Assembly: GCA_002403375.1 (NCBI GenBank)
Contig: DHHQ01000026.1
Span: 118,230-182,229 of the forward strand
Reading direction: 5' to 3'
From: Thiobacillus denitrificans
Lineage (GTDB): Bacteria; Pseudomonadota; Gammaproteobacteria; Burkholderiales; Thiobacillaceae
Length of the DNA stretch: 64,000 nt
Shown: positions 35,453 through 45,808 of the stretch, one piece after another
Position numbering within the stretch: the first letter of the stretch is position 1
Layout: each line of letters begins with the position of its first letter
Notes under the pieces: model-generated
Database searches by the model: none
What the model was told of the DNA's origin: nothing
Seen by the model: the letters and a program-made list of their open reading frames with translations, nothing else
Made by a program: the position numbers and the translations under genes

Positions 35453-36567
35453 GGCGCGTCGATCTCCAGCCAGCCGGCCTCGTACCATTCGTGGAAGCGC
35501 TCGCGCAGCGAGGCGGGCAGCGGCGCGGCGAGGCGGCGCTGGTCGGCGAGCGCCTGCAGCGCCGGCACTTCGTCGGCGGCCGGCGTGAACGCCTCGCCGT
35601 TGATGAAGAAGCGGCCGCCGGTGAACAGCAGGCGCGACTTCGGGTTGAGCGCCACGCCGGCCTTGTTCGCCAGGCGGTTGAAGGCGGCGCGCCCGAGGGG
35701 GGCTTCCGGCGGGTCGAAGAACACGTTCGGCTTGGGCTCGGACAGGTAGCGTCCGGCGAATTCGGCGACGTCGTGCCGGCTCCACTTGATCTTCGCGATC
35801 ATGGCTTCGATCTGCGCCAGCATGGCGCGGCTGATCTGGCCGGGATGCGCCTGCAGGCGCAGGTCGGGGTCGGCGTAGCGGCCCTCCAGCGTCAGCGTGT
35901 CCTGCAGGTGCATCAGGAAACCGTGCGCGAGTTCTTCGGTGGTCGGGGCGCGGAAGCCGACCGAGTAGGTCATGCAGTCGTCCTCGGCGACCCCGTAGTG
36001 CGCGACGTGCGGCGGCAGGTAGAGCATGTCGCCGGGACCGAGCACCCACTCGTCCTCGATCTCGAAGCGGCGCAGGATCTTCAGCGGCGCACCGTCGAGC
36101 AGCGCCAGATCCGTTTGCGTGCTGATCTGCCAGCGGCGGTGGCCGCGGCCCTGCAGCAGGAAGACGTCGTAGGAATCGAAATGCGGCCCCACGCTGCCCC
36201 CGGGGACGGCGTAGCTCACCATCAGGTCGTCGAGGCGGGCGTGCGGGATGAAGTCGAAGCGCGAAAGCAGGGCGTCGGCCTCGGGCAGGACGTGGTTGAG
36301 CGACTGCACCAGCAGCGTCCACTCGGTTTTCGGCAGGCGCCTGAAATCGGCCTTGCGGAACGGGCCGTGGTCGAGCTGCCAGCGCGTGCCGCCGCCCTGG
36401 ATCAGGCGCGACTCGACATCCTCGCGGCAGGCCAGCTGCTGCATCTCGGCGGGCGACAGCAGGCCCTCGAAGCCGGGGACGGCGTTGCGGATCAGCAGCG
36501 GGCGCTTGTGCCAGACCTCGCGCAGGAAACGGGCGGGCGTCAGGCCGCCGAGCAGGGGATTTTTCAT
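35449..36567 (-). CDS. roxA: JmjC ribosomal-protein oxygenase (RoxA/YcfD-like)
   Basis: This 372-aa cupin-4/JmjC protein has the Fe(II) triad H129-x-D131 ('GPHFDSYDVF') and H187 ('LPPHVAHYG'). It also shows the dimerisation and C-terminal winged-helix regions of YcfD. By family it hydroxylates an arginine of ribosomal protein L16 using 2-oxoglutarate and O2. ATG is at 36567; the frame extends far upstream but overlaps the divergent peroxiredoxin gene. TATAAT lies only 6 bp upstream of the start. Confidence 0.9.
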   Translation of the reverse strand: MKNPLLGGLTPARFLREVWHKRPLLIRNAVPGFEGLLSPAEMQQLACREDVESRLIQGGGTRWQLDHGPFRKADFRRLPKTEWTLLVQSLNHVLPEADALLSRFDFIPHARLDDLMVSYAVPGGSVGPHFDSYDVFLLQGRGHRRWQISTQTDLALLDGAPLKILRRFEIEDEWVLGPGDMLYLPPHVAHYGVAEDDCMTYSVGFRAPTTEELAHGFLMHLQDTLTLEGRYADPDLRLQAHPGQISRAMLAQIEAMIAKIKWSRHDVAEFAGRYLSEPKPNVFFDPPEAPLGRAAFNRLANKAGVALNPKSRLLFTGGRFFINGEAFTPAADEVPALQALADQRRLAAPLPASLRERFHEWYEAGWLEIDAP

Positions 36568-36573
36568 GGCCGA

Positions 36574-36579
36574 ATTATA
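36574..36579 (-). promoter_or_regulatory. -10 box abutting the oxygenase start
   Basis: A consensus TATAAT on the minus strand ends 6 bp before the ATG. A transcript from it would begin at or next to the start codon, i.e. be leaderless. The matching -35 is weak. Confidence 0.45.
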
Positions 36580-36636
36580 GCGACGCGATTTGCCGCCCCC
36601 TGCTAGAATGCTGCCGAAATTGCAGGCGGAGCCCCC

Positions 36637-37101
36637 ATGCTGAAGGCCGGAGACCCGGCGCCGGACTTTTCCAATCCGGACGCCGACATGAACATCGTCG
36701 AGCTGTCGCAGTTCCGGGGCAAGCCCCTGGTGCTGTTCTTCTACGTGCGTGACGATACCCCGGGCTGCACTGCCGAGGCGCTCGAGTTCTCCGAACTCGA
36801 AGGCGATTTCGCCAGGCTGGGCGCCAGCGTGCTCGGCGTTTCGCGCGACGACTGCATCAAGCACGGCGAGTTTCGCGACAAGCACGGCATCAGCGTGCGG
36901 CTGCTGGCCGACAAGGACGAGCGGACCTGCGCGGCGTACGGCGTGCTGCAGGACAAGGAGGTGGACGGCGCCGTGCGCAAGAGCGTGGTGCGCTCCACCT
37001 TCGTCATCGACAAGCAGGGCGTTATTCGCCATGCCCTGTATGGCGTTTCCAGCCGCGGTCACGCGGCGGAAGTGCTCCAACTGGTAAAGGAACTCAATTG
37101 A
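36637..37101 (+). CDS. bcp: PrxQ/Bcp-type peroxiredoxin
   Basis: This 154-aa thioredoxin-fold protein starts MLKAGDPAPDFSNPDADMNIVELSQFRGKPLVLFFY. The peroxidatic Cys44 is in 'DDTPGCTAEALEF'. The resolving Cys found five residues later in most Bcp proteins is absent (Leu49); Cys72 or Cys98 might substitute, or the enzyme may be a 1-Cys type. It reduces hydroperoxides. It is coupled to the following FKBP by a TTGA overlap; TAGAAT at 36604-36609 is a possible -10. Confidence 0.92.
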   Translation: MLKAGDPAPDFSNPDADMNIVELSQFRGKPLVLFFYVRDDTPGCTAEALEFSELEGDFARLGASVLGVSRDDCIKHGEFRDKHGISVRLLADKDERTCAAYGVLQDKEVDGAVRKSVVRSTFVIDKQGVIRHALYGVSSRGHAAEVLQLVKELN

Positions 37102-37580
37102 ACATCGGCAAGAACACCGTCGTCACCCTCACCTACATCGTCCGCGACCTCGACGGCAAGCTGCTGGAAGAGAGCGAAGAGCCGGTCAGCTACCTGCACG
37201 GCGGCTACGACAACATCTTCCCGATGGTCGAGCAGGCGCTGGAAGGCAAGGCGGTGGGCGACAGCGTCGACCTCAAGCTGCAGCCGGTCGACGCCTTCGG
37301 CGAATACGACGAGGAACTGGTGCGGATCGAGCCGCGCGAGGCGTTTCCGCCCGAGATCGAGATCGGCATGCAGTTCGTCGGCTCGCCGGTCGACGGCAGC
37401 GAGGAAATGCTCTACACGGTGACCGACATCGCCGAGGAGAAGGTCGTCGTCGACGGGAATCACCCGTACGCGGGGCAGGCCGTGCATTTCCACTGCGCGG
37501 TGACCGATGTTCGCGCGGCGGCGCCGGACGAGATCGAGCACCGCCACGCGCACGGCGCGCACGGCCATCACCACGAGTGA
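37098..37580 (+). CDS. SlyD-like FKBP peptidyl-prolyl isomerase
   Basis: This 160-aa protein starts with TTG inside the upstream stop. The FKBP domain has an IF insert: 'NTVVTLTYIVRDLDGKLLEES', 'YLHGGYDNIFPMVEQALEGKAVGD', then 'VVDGNHPYAGQAVHFHCAV'. The tail is His-rich (HRHAHGAHGHHHE, about 148-160) and may bind Ni or other metals, as in SlyD. Role: folding catalyst and possible metallochaperone in the cytoplasm. Confidence 0.9.
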   Translation: MNIGKNTVVTLTYIVRDLDGKLLEESEEPVSYLHGGYDNIFPMVEQALEGKAVGDSVDLKLQPVDAFGEYDEELVRIEPREAFPPEIEIGMQFVGSPVDGSEEMLYTVTDIAEEKVVVDGNHPYAGQAVHFHCAVTDVRAAAPDEIEHRHAHGAHGHHHE

Positions 37581-37646
37581 GCGGGTGCGCGGCAGCGGGA
37601 CCGGGCTGCTAAAATGCCGGGCTAACTCGTTTACAGTGACCGTTTG

Positions 37647-38615
37647 ATGAAACTCACCTTCCTCGACTTCGAGCAGCCGATCGCGGAGCTCGAAGCCAAG
37701 ATCGAAGAACTGCGCTTCGTGCAGGACGATTCCGCGCTGGACATCTCCGAGGAGATCCGGCGCCTGCAGAAGAAGAGCCAGACGCTCACCAAGGACATCT
37801 ACGCCAAGCTCAACGCCTGGCAGGTGTCGCAGGTGGCGCGCCACCCGCAGCGTCCCTACACGCTCGATTACGTTCAGGGCCTGTTCACCGACTTCGCCGA
37901 ACTGCACGGCGATCGCGCATTCGCCGACGACGCCGCGATCGTCGGCGGCATGGCCCGCTTCAACGGCGAGCCGGTGATGGTGATCGGCCACCAGAAGGGG
38001 CGCGACACCAAGGAAAAGATCTACCGCAACTTCGGCATGCCCCGCCCCGAGGGCTACCGCAAGGCGCTGCGCCTGATGCGGCTGGCGGAAAAATTCCGCA
38101 TCCCGATCTTCACCTTCATCGACACCCCCGGCGCCTATCCCGGCATCGGCGCCGAGGAACGTGGCCAGTCCGAGGCGATCGCGCGCAATCTCTACGTGAT
38201 GGCCGAACTGCAGACGCCGATCGTCTGCACCATCGTCGGCGAGGGCGGTTCCGGCGGCGCGCTGGCGATCGGCGTCGGCGACCGCACGCTGATCCTGCAG
38301 TACTCCACCTACTCGGTGATCTCGCCCGAAGGCTGCGCCTCGATCCTGTGGAAGAGCGCGGAGAAGGCGTCGGTCGCCGCCGAGACCCTGGGCATCACCG
38401 CCGACCGCCTGAAGGCGAACGGACTGGTCGACCGCATCATCGAGGAACCGCTGGGCGGCGCGCAGCGCGACTGGGACGGCATGTTCCAGAACATGCGCCG
38501 TGCGCTCACCGACACCCTGTCCGAGCTGCGCAAGCAGCCGGCCGACGCGCTGCTCGCCGCGCGCTACCAGCGCCTGCGGGCGTATGGCAGCTTCAAGGAC
38601 GCTCCTGCCAAGTAA
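37647..38615 (+). CDS. accA: acetyl-CoA carboxylase carboxyltransferase subunit alpha
   Basis: This 322-aa protein is full length for AccA. It starts MKLTFLDFEQPIAELEAKIEELRF and contains 'DFAELHGDRAFADDAAIVGGMARF', 'FIDTPGAYPGIGAEERGQSEAIARNL' and 'EGGSGGALAIGVGD'. With AccD it transfers the carboxyl from biotin to acetyl-CoA in the first step of fatty acid synthesis. It is followed by an overlapping tilS, a common order. Confidence 0.97.
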   Translation: MKLTFLDFEQPIAELEAKIEELRFVQDDSALDISEEIRRLQKKSQTLTKDIYAKLNAWQVSQVARHPQRPYTLDYVQGLFTDFAELHGDRAFADDAAIVGGMARFNGEPVMVIGHQKGRDTKEKIYRNFGMPRPEGYRKALRLMRLAEKFRIPIFTFIDTPGAYPGIGAEERGQSEAIARNLYVMAELQTPIVCTIVGEGGSGGALAIGVGDRTLILQYSTYSVISPEGCASILWKSAEKASVAAETLGITADRLKANGLVDRIIEEPLGGAQRDWDGMFQNMRRALTDTLSELRKQPADALLAARYQRLRAYGSFKDAPAK

Positions 38616-39924
38616 TCCCGTCGTCGCAGCCGTGGCGGACAGCCTGGTCCGCCACGTCCGTCCCGGCGCGCAACTCGCGCTGGCGCTCTCCGGCGGCGTC
38701 GACTCGGTCGCGCTGCTGCATGCCCTGCTGTCGCTGCGCCACCCCCATTCCCTCGACCTGCGCGCGGTGCACGTGCACCACGGCCTGTCGCCCCACGCCG
38801 ACCACTGGGCCGCTTTCTGCGCGCGGCTCTGCGCCGCCCATGGCGTCGAACTCGCCGTCTGTCACGCGCAGATCGCGCGCGACGATCCTGCCGGGATCGA
38901 GGCGGCGGCGCGGCGGGAGCGCCACCGCATCTTCGCCGCCGTGGAGGCCGACTTCCTGCTGACCGCCCACCAGCAGGACGACCAGGCCGAGACCCTTCTG
39001 CTGCAACTCTTGCGGGGTTCCGGCCCGAAAGGGCTGGCGGCGATGCCCGAGCTCAGGCGTCGTCCAGGCTGGCGCGCCGCGCACCTGCGGCCGCTGCTCG
39101 GCGTGGCGAGGTCCGCGCTGCTCGCCTACGCGCGCGATCAGGCACTGGCCTGGGTCGAGGACGACAGCAACGTCGACACCCGCTACCGCCGCAATGCCCT
39201 GCGCCGGGAGGTCATGCCGCGCCTCGCCGACCATTTTCCCGGCAGCGGCGCCACGCTCGCGCGGGCAGCCGCGCTGCAGGCCGAGGCGGCCGAGCTGCTG
39301 GACGACCTGGCGCGGCTCGACGCCGCGGCGGCAATCGACGGAGACCGGCTCGACTGTGCGGCGCTGGCCGCGCTGTCCGGCGCGCGTGCGCGCAATCTGC
39401 TGCGCCATTTCATCGAACTCCACGGACAGCCCCCGCCCAATGCGCGCACGCTGGGCGAGGCCCTGCACCAGTTGCTGGACGCACGGCACGACGCCCGCGT
39501 GTGCGTCCGCCTCGGATCCTCGGAAATCTGGCGTTTTCGGGGCGGCGCCCACCTCGTTCCCGTCGCGCCCGAGTTGGCCCCCCCGGTTCGCTGGGAGGGC
39601 GAAAGCATCCTGCAGGTGCCTTCAGCCGGCGTCGCAGTGGCCATGGAGGCGGTGACAGGCGCTGGGCTGAGACGCAGCGAGCTGGAGCGGGGCGAGGTGT
39701 CCCTGGGGGTGCGGCAGGGGGGCGAGCGGCTGCGCCTGCATCCGGGCGGCCCCCACCGCAGCCTCAAGAAGCTGTTGCAGGAACACGCCGTTCCGCCCTG
39801 GCAGCGTGATCGCCTGCCGCTCCTGTGGTGCGACGGAAGGTTGCTGTGGGCGGCGGAAATCGGCGTGGATGCCGATGCGCGGGCCGCTGCGGATGAACCG
39901 GGGATCCTGCCGCGCGTGGCCTAG
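38584..39924 (+). CDS. tilS: tRNA(Ile)-lysidine synthase
   Basis: This 446-aa protein has the PP-loop 'LALALSGGVDSVALLHALL' (SGGVDS near 36-41), 'HVHHGLSPHADHWAAFC' and 'TAHQQDDQAETLLLQLLRG'. A C-terminal substrate-binding domain follows ('LRLHPGGPHRSLKKLLQEHAVPPWQRDRLPLLWCDGRLLW'). It modifies C34 of tRNA-Ile2 to lysidine. The ATG at 38584, 32 bp inside accA, is the best start; a GTG at 38632 is the alternative. Confidence 0.93.
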   Translation: MAASRTLLPSNPVVAAVADSLVRHVRPGAQLALALSGGVDSVALLHALLSLRHPHSLDLRAVHVHHGLSPHADHWAAFCARLCAAHGVELAVCHAQIARDDPAGIEAAARRERHRIFAAVEADFLLTAHQQDDQAETLLLQLLRGSGPKGLAAMPELRRRPGWRAAHLRPLLGVARSALLAYARDQALAWVEDDSNVDTRYRRNALRREVMPRLADHFPGSGATLARAAALQAEAAELLDDLARLDAAAAIDGDRLDCAALAALSGARARNLLRHFIELHGQPPPNARTLGEALHQLLDARHDARVCVRLGSSEIWRFRGGAHLVPVAPELAPPVRWEGESILQVPSAGVAVAMEAVTGAGLRRSELERGEVSLGVRQGGERLRLHPGGPHRSLKKLLQEHAVPPWQRDRLPLLWCDGRLLWAAEIGVDADARAAADEPGILPRVA

Positions 39925-40155
39925 CTGCCTTCCTTTTCCGGTGGACGCGGCAAAGGCGATCCGGGCGTTGGGGTCGGTCGGCAGTGGGGGAATGGGGATG
40001 GGCGGATAAGGAGACAGCCCGCACCCCGCGCAGGCCCCGCCGGTTTCGCAGCGTCCGCCCCCGGTGACGGCGCCGGCGAGACAGGGGCGGGTCTGCCGTG
40101 CTATTCTGGCGGGCTGATTTTCCTGGTTTTTCGAACCTTTTTCTGGAGCATTCAC

Positions 40156-40584
40156 ATGGCTGTTCAGCGCACCTTTTCCATCATCAAGCCCGATGCCGTC
40201 GCCAAGAACGTGATCGGCAAGATCGTCAGCCGCTTCGAGAGCAACGGCCTCAAGGTCGTCGCGTCGAGGATGAAGCAGCTGTCGCGCCAGGAGGCCGAAG
40301 GCTTCTACGCGGTGCACAAGGAGCGTCCCTTCTTCAAGGATCTGGTCGACTTCATGGTGTCGGGCCCGGTGGTGCTGCAGGTGCTGGAAGGCGAGGACGC
40401 GATCGCCAAGAATCGCGCGCTGATGGGCGCGACCGACCCGAAGAAGGCCGAGCCGGGCACCATCCGCGCCGACTTCGCCGAGAGCATCGACGCCAACGCC
40501 GTGCACGGCTCCGACGCGCCGGAGACCGCAGCGATCGAGATCGCCTACTTCTTCCCCGGCTGCGAAGTCTACGCCGGCCGCTGA
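40156..40584 (+). CDS. ndk: nucleoside diphosphate kinase
   Basis: This 142-aa protein starts MAVQRTFSIIKPDAVAKNVIGKI. The phospho-histidine His117 is in 'NAVHGSDAPETA'. It equilibrates NTP and dNTP pools. It is preceded by a 231-bp gap with no gene that I can see; TATTCT about 50 bp upstream of the ATG may be its -10. It heads the run ndk-rlmN-pilF-rodZ-ispG-hisS. Confidence 0.97.
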   Translation: MAVQRTFSIIKPDAVAKNVIGKIVSRFESNGLKVVASRMKQLSRQEAEGFYAVHKERPFFKDLVDFMVSGPVVLQVLEGEDAIAKNRALMGATDPKKAEPGTIRADFAESIDANAVHGSDAPETAAIEIAYFFPGCEVYAGR

Positions 40585-40590
40585 GTCCGC

Positions 40591-41694
40591 ATGCCGCAGA
40601 ATCTGCTCGATTTCGACCTCGCCGGATTGACCGCCTGGTTCGCTGAACTCGGCGAAAAGCCGTTCCGCGCGCGCCAGGTGTTCCACTGGATCCACCAGGC
40701 GGGCGTGGCCGATTTCGCGCAGATGACAGACATCGCCAAGAGCCTGCGCGAGAAGCTACAGCAGCAGGCCGTCGTGCAGGCGCCTGCGATCAACTTCGCG
40801 CACGTGTCGGCCGACGGCACGCGCAAGTGGCTGTTCGAGGTCGGCGTCGGAAACGGCATCGAAACGGTATTCATTCCCGAAGACGACCGCGGCACGCTGT
40901 GCGTGTCGTCGCAGGTCGGCTGCGCGCTCGAGTGCACCTTCTGCTCGACCGGGCGGCAGGGCTTCAACCGCAACCTGACGGTCGCCGAGATCGTCGGCCA
41001 GCTGTGGGTCGCGCAGCACAGCCTGAAGGCCGAGCCCAACCGCACCACTGGCGAGATCGCCGAGCGGCCGGTCTCCAACGTGGTGATGATGGGCATGGGC
41101 GAGCCGCTGGCGAACTTCGAGAACGTCGTGACCGCGCTCGGCGTCATGCTCGACGACCACGCCTACGGCCTGTCGCGGCGGCGGGTGACGGTGTCGACCT
41201 CGGGCCTGGTCCCGGCGATGGACCGCCTTGCCGAGCGCTGCCCGGTGGCGCTGGCGGTGAGCCTGCACGCGCCGAACGACGCGCTGCGCGACCAGATCGT
41301 GCCGATCAACAGGAAGTATCCCTTGCGCGAATTGATGGCCGCGTGCCGGCGCTATCTGGTGCATGCGCCGCGCGACTTCATCACCTTCGAATACGTGATG
41401 CTCGCCGGGGTGAACGACCAGCCCGAGCACGCACGCCAGCTGATCGAGCTGACGCGCGACGTGCCATGCAAGTTCAACCTCATCCCGTTCAATCCCTTCC
41501 CGGATTCGGGCTACGAGAAGCCGCGCGCCGAGGCGCTGCGGGTGTTCCGCGAGATCCTGCAGGACGCGGGCTACGTGGTGACCACCCGCAAGACGCGCGG
41601 CGACGACATCGACGCGGCCTGCGGCCAGCTGGCGGGACGGGTCGCCGACAAGAGCGGGCGGGTGATGAAGCGGATACACAAGGAGGCGGCGTGA
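40591..41694 (+). CDS. rlmN: dual-specificity 23S rRNA/tRNA adenine C2-methyltransferase RlmN
   Basis: This 367-aa radical-SAM enzyme has a CxxxCxxC cluster at C111, C115 and C118 ('CALECTFCSTGRQGFNRNLT'). 'VVMMGMGEPLANFENV' and the family's resolving cysteine near the C-terminus ('DIDAACGQLAGRV') are present. It methylates A2503 of 23S rRNA and A37 of some tRNAs. Its stop overlaps the pilF GTG start. Confidence 0.97.
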   Translation: MPQNLLDFDLAGLTAWFAELGEKPFRARQVFHWIHQAGVADFAQMTDIAKSLREKLQQQAVVQAPAINFAHVSADGTRKWLFEVGVGNGIETVFIPEDDRGTLCVSSQVGCALECTFCSTGRQGFNRNLTVAEIVGQLWVAQHSLKAEPNRTTGEIAERPVSNVVMMGMGEPLANFENVVTALGVMLDDHAYGLSRRRVTVSTSGLVPAMDRLAERCPVALAVSLHAPNDALRDQIVPINRKYPLRELMAACRRYLVHAPRDFITFEYVMLAGVNDQPEHARQLIELTRDVPCKFNLIPFNPFPDSGYEKPRAEALRVFREILQDAGYVVTTRKTRGDDIDAACGQLAGRVADKSGRVMKRIHKEAA

Positions 41695-42443
41695 AGAAGT
41701 GGATCGTTCTCGGGGTGGCCCTGCTCGCAGGCTGCGCTACCCCGCCGGGCAGCAGCATGCCCGCCGACAGCGGCGAGCGGCAGCGCGCCCGCGCGTTCAC
41801 CGATCTCGCCGGCGCGTATTTCGCACGCGGCCAGTACAAGATCGCGCTCGAAGAGCTGCGCAAGGCGATCAGTGCCGACAGCCGCTACGGTCCCGCCTAC
41901 AACATCTACGGCCAGGTCTACATGGAACTGGCCGAGGACAAGCTGGCCGAGGAGAATTTTCGCCGCGCGATCGACATCGACCGCAACGATTCGATCGCGC
42001 GCAACAACTACGGCTGGTTCCTCTGCAGCCGCGGGCGCTACGACGAGGGGCTGGCGCAATTCAGCCAGGCCCTGCGCAATCCGCTCTATGCGTATCCCGA
42101 GCAGGCCATGGCGAACGCCGGCCTGTGCGCGGAGCGGAAGGGCGACCTGAAGGAAGCCGAAGCCAATCTGCTGAAGTCGCTCAAGCTGCAGCCCGACAAT
42201 CCCAACACCGTGCTCAAGCTGGCAGGCCTGTATTTCCGCCAGGGTCGCCTGCCGGAGGCGCAGCGCCAGCTCGCGCGCCACGCGGAACTGGCTCCGCCGA
42301 CTGCGGAAAGCCTGTGGCTGGGCGTGCGGCTCGAGCGCAAGCTCGGCGACCGGGCGCAGGAGGCGGCCTACGGGCTGCAGTTGCGCAGGCGCTTCGGTGA
42401 TTCCGAGGAAACGCAGCTGTTGCTGAAGGGACAATACGAATGA
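41691..42443 (+). CDS. pilF: PilF/PilW-type TPR lipoprotein
   Basis: This 250-aa protein starts with GTG in the rlmN stop. The lipoprotein signal ends 'LLAGC' (Cys15). At least five tetratricopeptide units follow ('YFARGQYKIALEELRKAISADSRYGPAYNIYGQVY...'). PilF/PilW guides outer-membrane assembly of the type IV pilus secretin. The rlmN-pilF-rodZ-ispG order is a standard proteobacterial arrangement. The stop overlaps the rodZ start. Confidence 0.92.
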   Translation: MKKWIVLGVALLAGCATPPGSSMPADSGERQRARAFTDLAGAYFARGQYKIALEELRKAISADSRYGPAYNIYGQVYMELAEDKLAEENFRRAIDIDRNDSIARNNYGWFLCSRGRYDEGLAQFSQALRNPLYAYPEQAMANAGLCAERKGDLKEAEANLLKSLKLQPDNPNTVLKLAGLYFRQGRLPEAQRQLARHAELAPPTAESLWLGVRLERKLGDRAQEAAYGLQLRRRFGDSEETQLLLKGQYE

Positions 42444-43270
42444 ACGGGAGCACGGAGCGCTCGGTCGGTCAGATCCTGCGCGAGGCGCGCGAAGCGCAGG
42501 GCATGACACTCGACGCGGCGGCGATGCGCCTGCGCCTGATGCATCGCCAGGTCGAGGCGATCGAGGCCGACGATTTCGACAGCCTGGGGCAGGTCGTGTT
42601 CGCCCGCGGTTTCGTGCGCAACTACGCGCGCCTGCTCGGCCTCGCGCCGGACGAGTTGCTGGCGCAGATGCCGGGTGCCCCGGCCGAACCGGCCGCGGTC
42701 AGTCAGTCCGAGCCGCAGCTGCCGCGTTCCTGGCTGAGCTCTCCGTGGCTGATTCTGGGCCTGCTGGGCCTGCTGGTGGGGGTGGCGGTGCCGGTCGCGC
42801 TTTACCTGTGGCTCAACAGCGAGGTCGACGAGGCGCCGCTTGCGCAGCCTGCGGTGTCGGTCGCGCCGGCGGACGCGGCTGCTGCTGCGGCGCAGCCACC
42901 CGTTGCGGAGGCGCAGGTCGCCGACACCGCGGAGCCGCCAGCCGAGGCGGATGCCGCGCCCGCCGAAGCCGTCGCACCCGCCGCACCTGCCGAAGCCGTC
43001 GCGCCCGCGGTGCAGCAGCAGGCGGCAGCCGGCAGCGTGCTGCATCTCGAGTTCGGCGACGAGTCATGGACCGAGATCCGCGACGCGAGCGGACGCATGT
43101 TGCATCGCCAGCTCAATCCGGCCGGCAGCAGCGTCGACGTCTCCGGCCAGCCGCCGTTCGACGTGGTGATCGGCAATGCGCCGCAGGCGCGTCTCACCTA
43201 CAACGGCCGCCCCATCGACCTGAAGCCTTTCACCGACGCGACGGTCGCCCGCTTCACCCTTGAAGAGTAA
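42440..43270 (+). CDS. rodZ: RodZ-like cytoskeletal protein
   Basis: This 276-aa protein has an N-terminal helix-turn-helix ('GQILREAREAQGMTLDAAAMRLRLMHRQVEAIEADDF'). One membrane helix lies near residues 100-126, then an Ala/Pro/Glu-rich linker and the periplasmic DUF4115 beta domain ('GDESWTEIRDASGRMLHRQLNPAGS'). RodZ anchors MreB for rod-shape maintenance. The linker is highly Ala-rich from repetitive GC-rich DNA. Confidence 0.93.
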   Translation: MNGSTERSVGQILREAREAQGMTLDAAAMRLRLMHRQVEAIEADDFDSLGQVVFARGFVRNYARLLGLAPDELLAQMPGAPAEPAAVSQSEPQLPRSWLSSPWLILGLLGLLVGVAVPVALYLWLNSEVDEAPLAQPAVSVAPADAAAAAAQPPVAEAQVADTAEPPAEADAAPAEAVAPAAPAEAVAPAVQQQAAAGSVLHLEFGDESWTEIRDASGRMLHRQLNPAGSSVDVSGQPPFDVVIGNAPQARLTYNGRPIDLKPFTDATVARFTLEE

Positions 43271-43282
43271 GCCTCCCGAAGA

Positions 43283-44506
43283 ATGATGTCCCAGATAATC
43301 CGCCGCCCCACCCGCCAGGTGCGGATCGGCAACGTCCTGGTCGGCGGCGACGCGCCGGTCGTGGTGCAGTCGATGACCAACACCGACACCGTCGATGTCA
43401 CGTCGACGGTGCGCCAGGTGCTGGCGCTCGCCGAAGCTGGCTCGGAACTGGTGCGCCTCACCGTCAATACCCTCGAAGCCGCCGCTGCCGTGCCGCGCAT
43501 CCGCGAGCGCCTCGATGTGCTGGGTTGCCGGGTGCCGCTGATCGGCGACTTCCATTTCAACGGCCACAAGCTCCTCACGCAGGTGCCCGAGTGCGCTCAG
43601 GCGCTCGCCAAGCTGAGGATCAATCCGGGCAACCTCGGCCGTGGCAACAAGCGGGACGAGCAGTTCGCCACCCTGATCGACGTGGCATGCCGGTACGACA
43701 AGCCGGTGCGCATCGGCGTCAACTGGGGCAGCCTCGACCAGTCGCTCGCCGTGCGCATGATGGACGAGAACGCGCGACTCGCCGAGCCTGAGGACGCCGA
43801 GGTGGTGATGCGCCGCGCGATGGTGGCCTCGGCGCTCGAGTCGGCGAGGAAGGCCGAGGAACTGGGTCTCGGCGGCGACAAGATCATCCTGTCGTGCAAG
43901 ATGAGCCGGGTGCAGGACCTGATCGCCGTGTACCGCGATCTCGCCGCACAGTGCGACTACCCGCTGCATCTGGGGCTGACCGAGGCAGGCATGGGCTCGA
44001 AGGGCATCGTCGCCTCGACCGCCGCGCTCGCGGTGCTGCTGCAGGAAGGCATCGGCGACACCATCCGCATCTCGCTGACCCCGGAGCCGGGCGGCGAGCG
44101 CACCAAGGAGGTCGTCGTCGGCCAGGAAATCCTGCAGGCGCTCGGGTTGCGCGCGTTCACCCCGCAGGTCACCGCGTGCCCGGGCTGCGGCCGCACCACC
44201 TCGACCGTGTTCCAGGAACTCGCGCAGGACATCGAGACCTATCTGCGCACGCAGATGCCGGCGTGGCGCAGCCAGTATCCCGGGGTCGAATCGATGCAGG
44301 TGGCGGTGATGGGCTGCGTCGTCAACGGCCCCGGCGAATCCAAGCACGCCAACATCGGCATCTCGCTGCCCGGCACCGGAGAAGTGCCGGTCGCACCGGT
44401 GTACGTCGACGGCGAGAAGACCGTGACGCTGAAGGGCGACCGCATCGCCGCGGATTTCCAGGCCATCGTCGAGGACTACGTGCGCAGCCATTACGGCGCT
44501 GCGTGA
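43283..44506 (+). CDS. ispG: 4-hydroxy-3-methylbut-2-enyl diphosphate synthase
   Basis: This 407-aa protein starts MMSQIIRRPTRQVRIGNVLVGGDAPVVVQSMTNTDT. [4Fe-4S] cysteines are in 'CPGCGRTTS' (about 299 and 302) and 'MGCVVNGPGE' (about 345). It performs the penultimate MEP-pathway step toward isoprenoids. ATG is doubled at the start (43283 and 43286). Confidence 0.97.
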   Translation: MMSQIIRRPTRQVRIGNVLVGGDAPVVVQSMTNTDTVDVTSTVRQVLALAEAGSELVRLTVNTLEAAAAVPRIRERLDVLGCRVPLIGDFHFNGHKLLTQVPECAQALAKLRINPGNLGRGNKRDEQFATLIDVACRYDKPVRIGVNWGSLDQSLAVRMMDENARLAEPEDAEVVMRRAMVASALESARKAEELGLGGDKIILSCKMSRVQDLIAVYRDLAAQCDYPLHLGLTEAGMGSKGIVASTAALAVLLQEGIGDTIRISLTPEPGGERTKEVVVGQEILQALGLRAFTPQVTACPGCGRTTSTVFQELAQDIETYLRTQMPAWRSQYPGVESMQVAVMGCVVNGPGESKHANIGISLPGTGEVPVAPVYVDGEKTVTLKGDRIAADFQAIVEDYVRSHYGAA

Positions 44507-44529
44507 CCCACGTTTCCGTTGATTAACTT

Positions 44530-45795
<1,266 letters not shown>

Positions 45796-45808
45796 CAAGG
45801 CACAAGCG

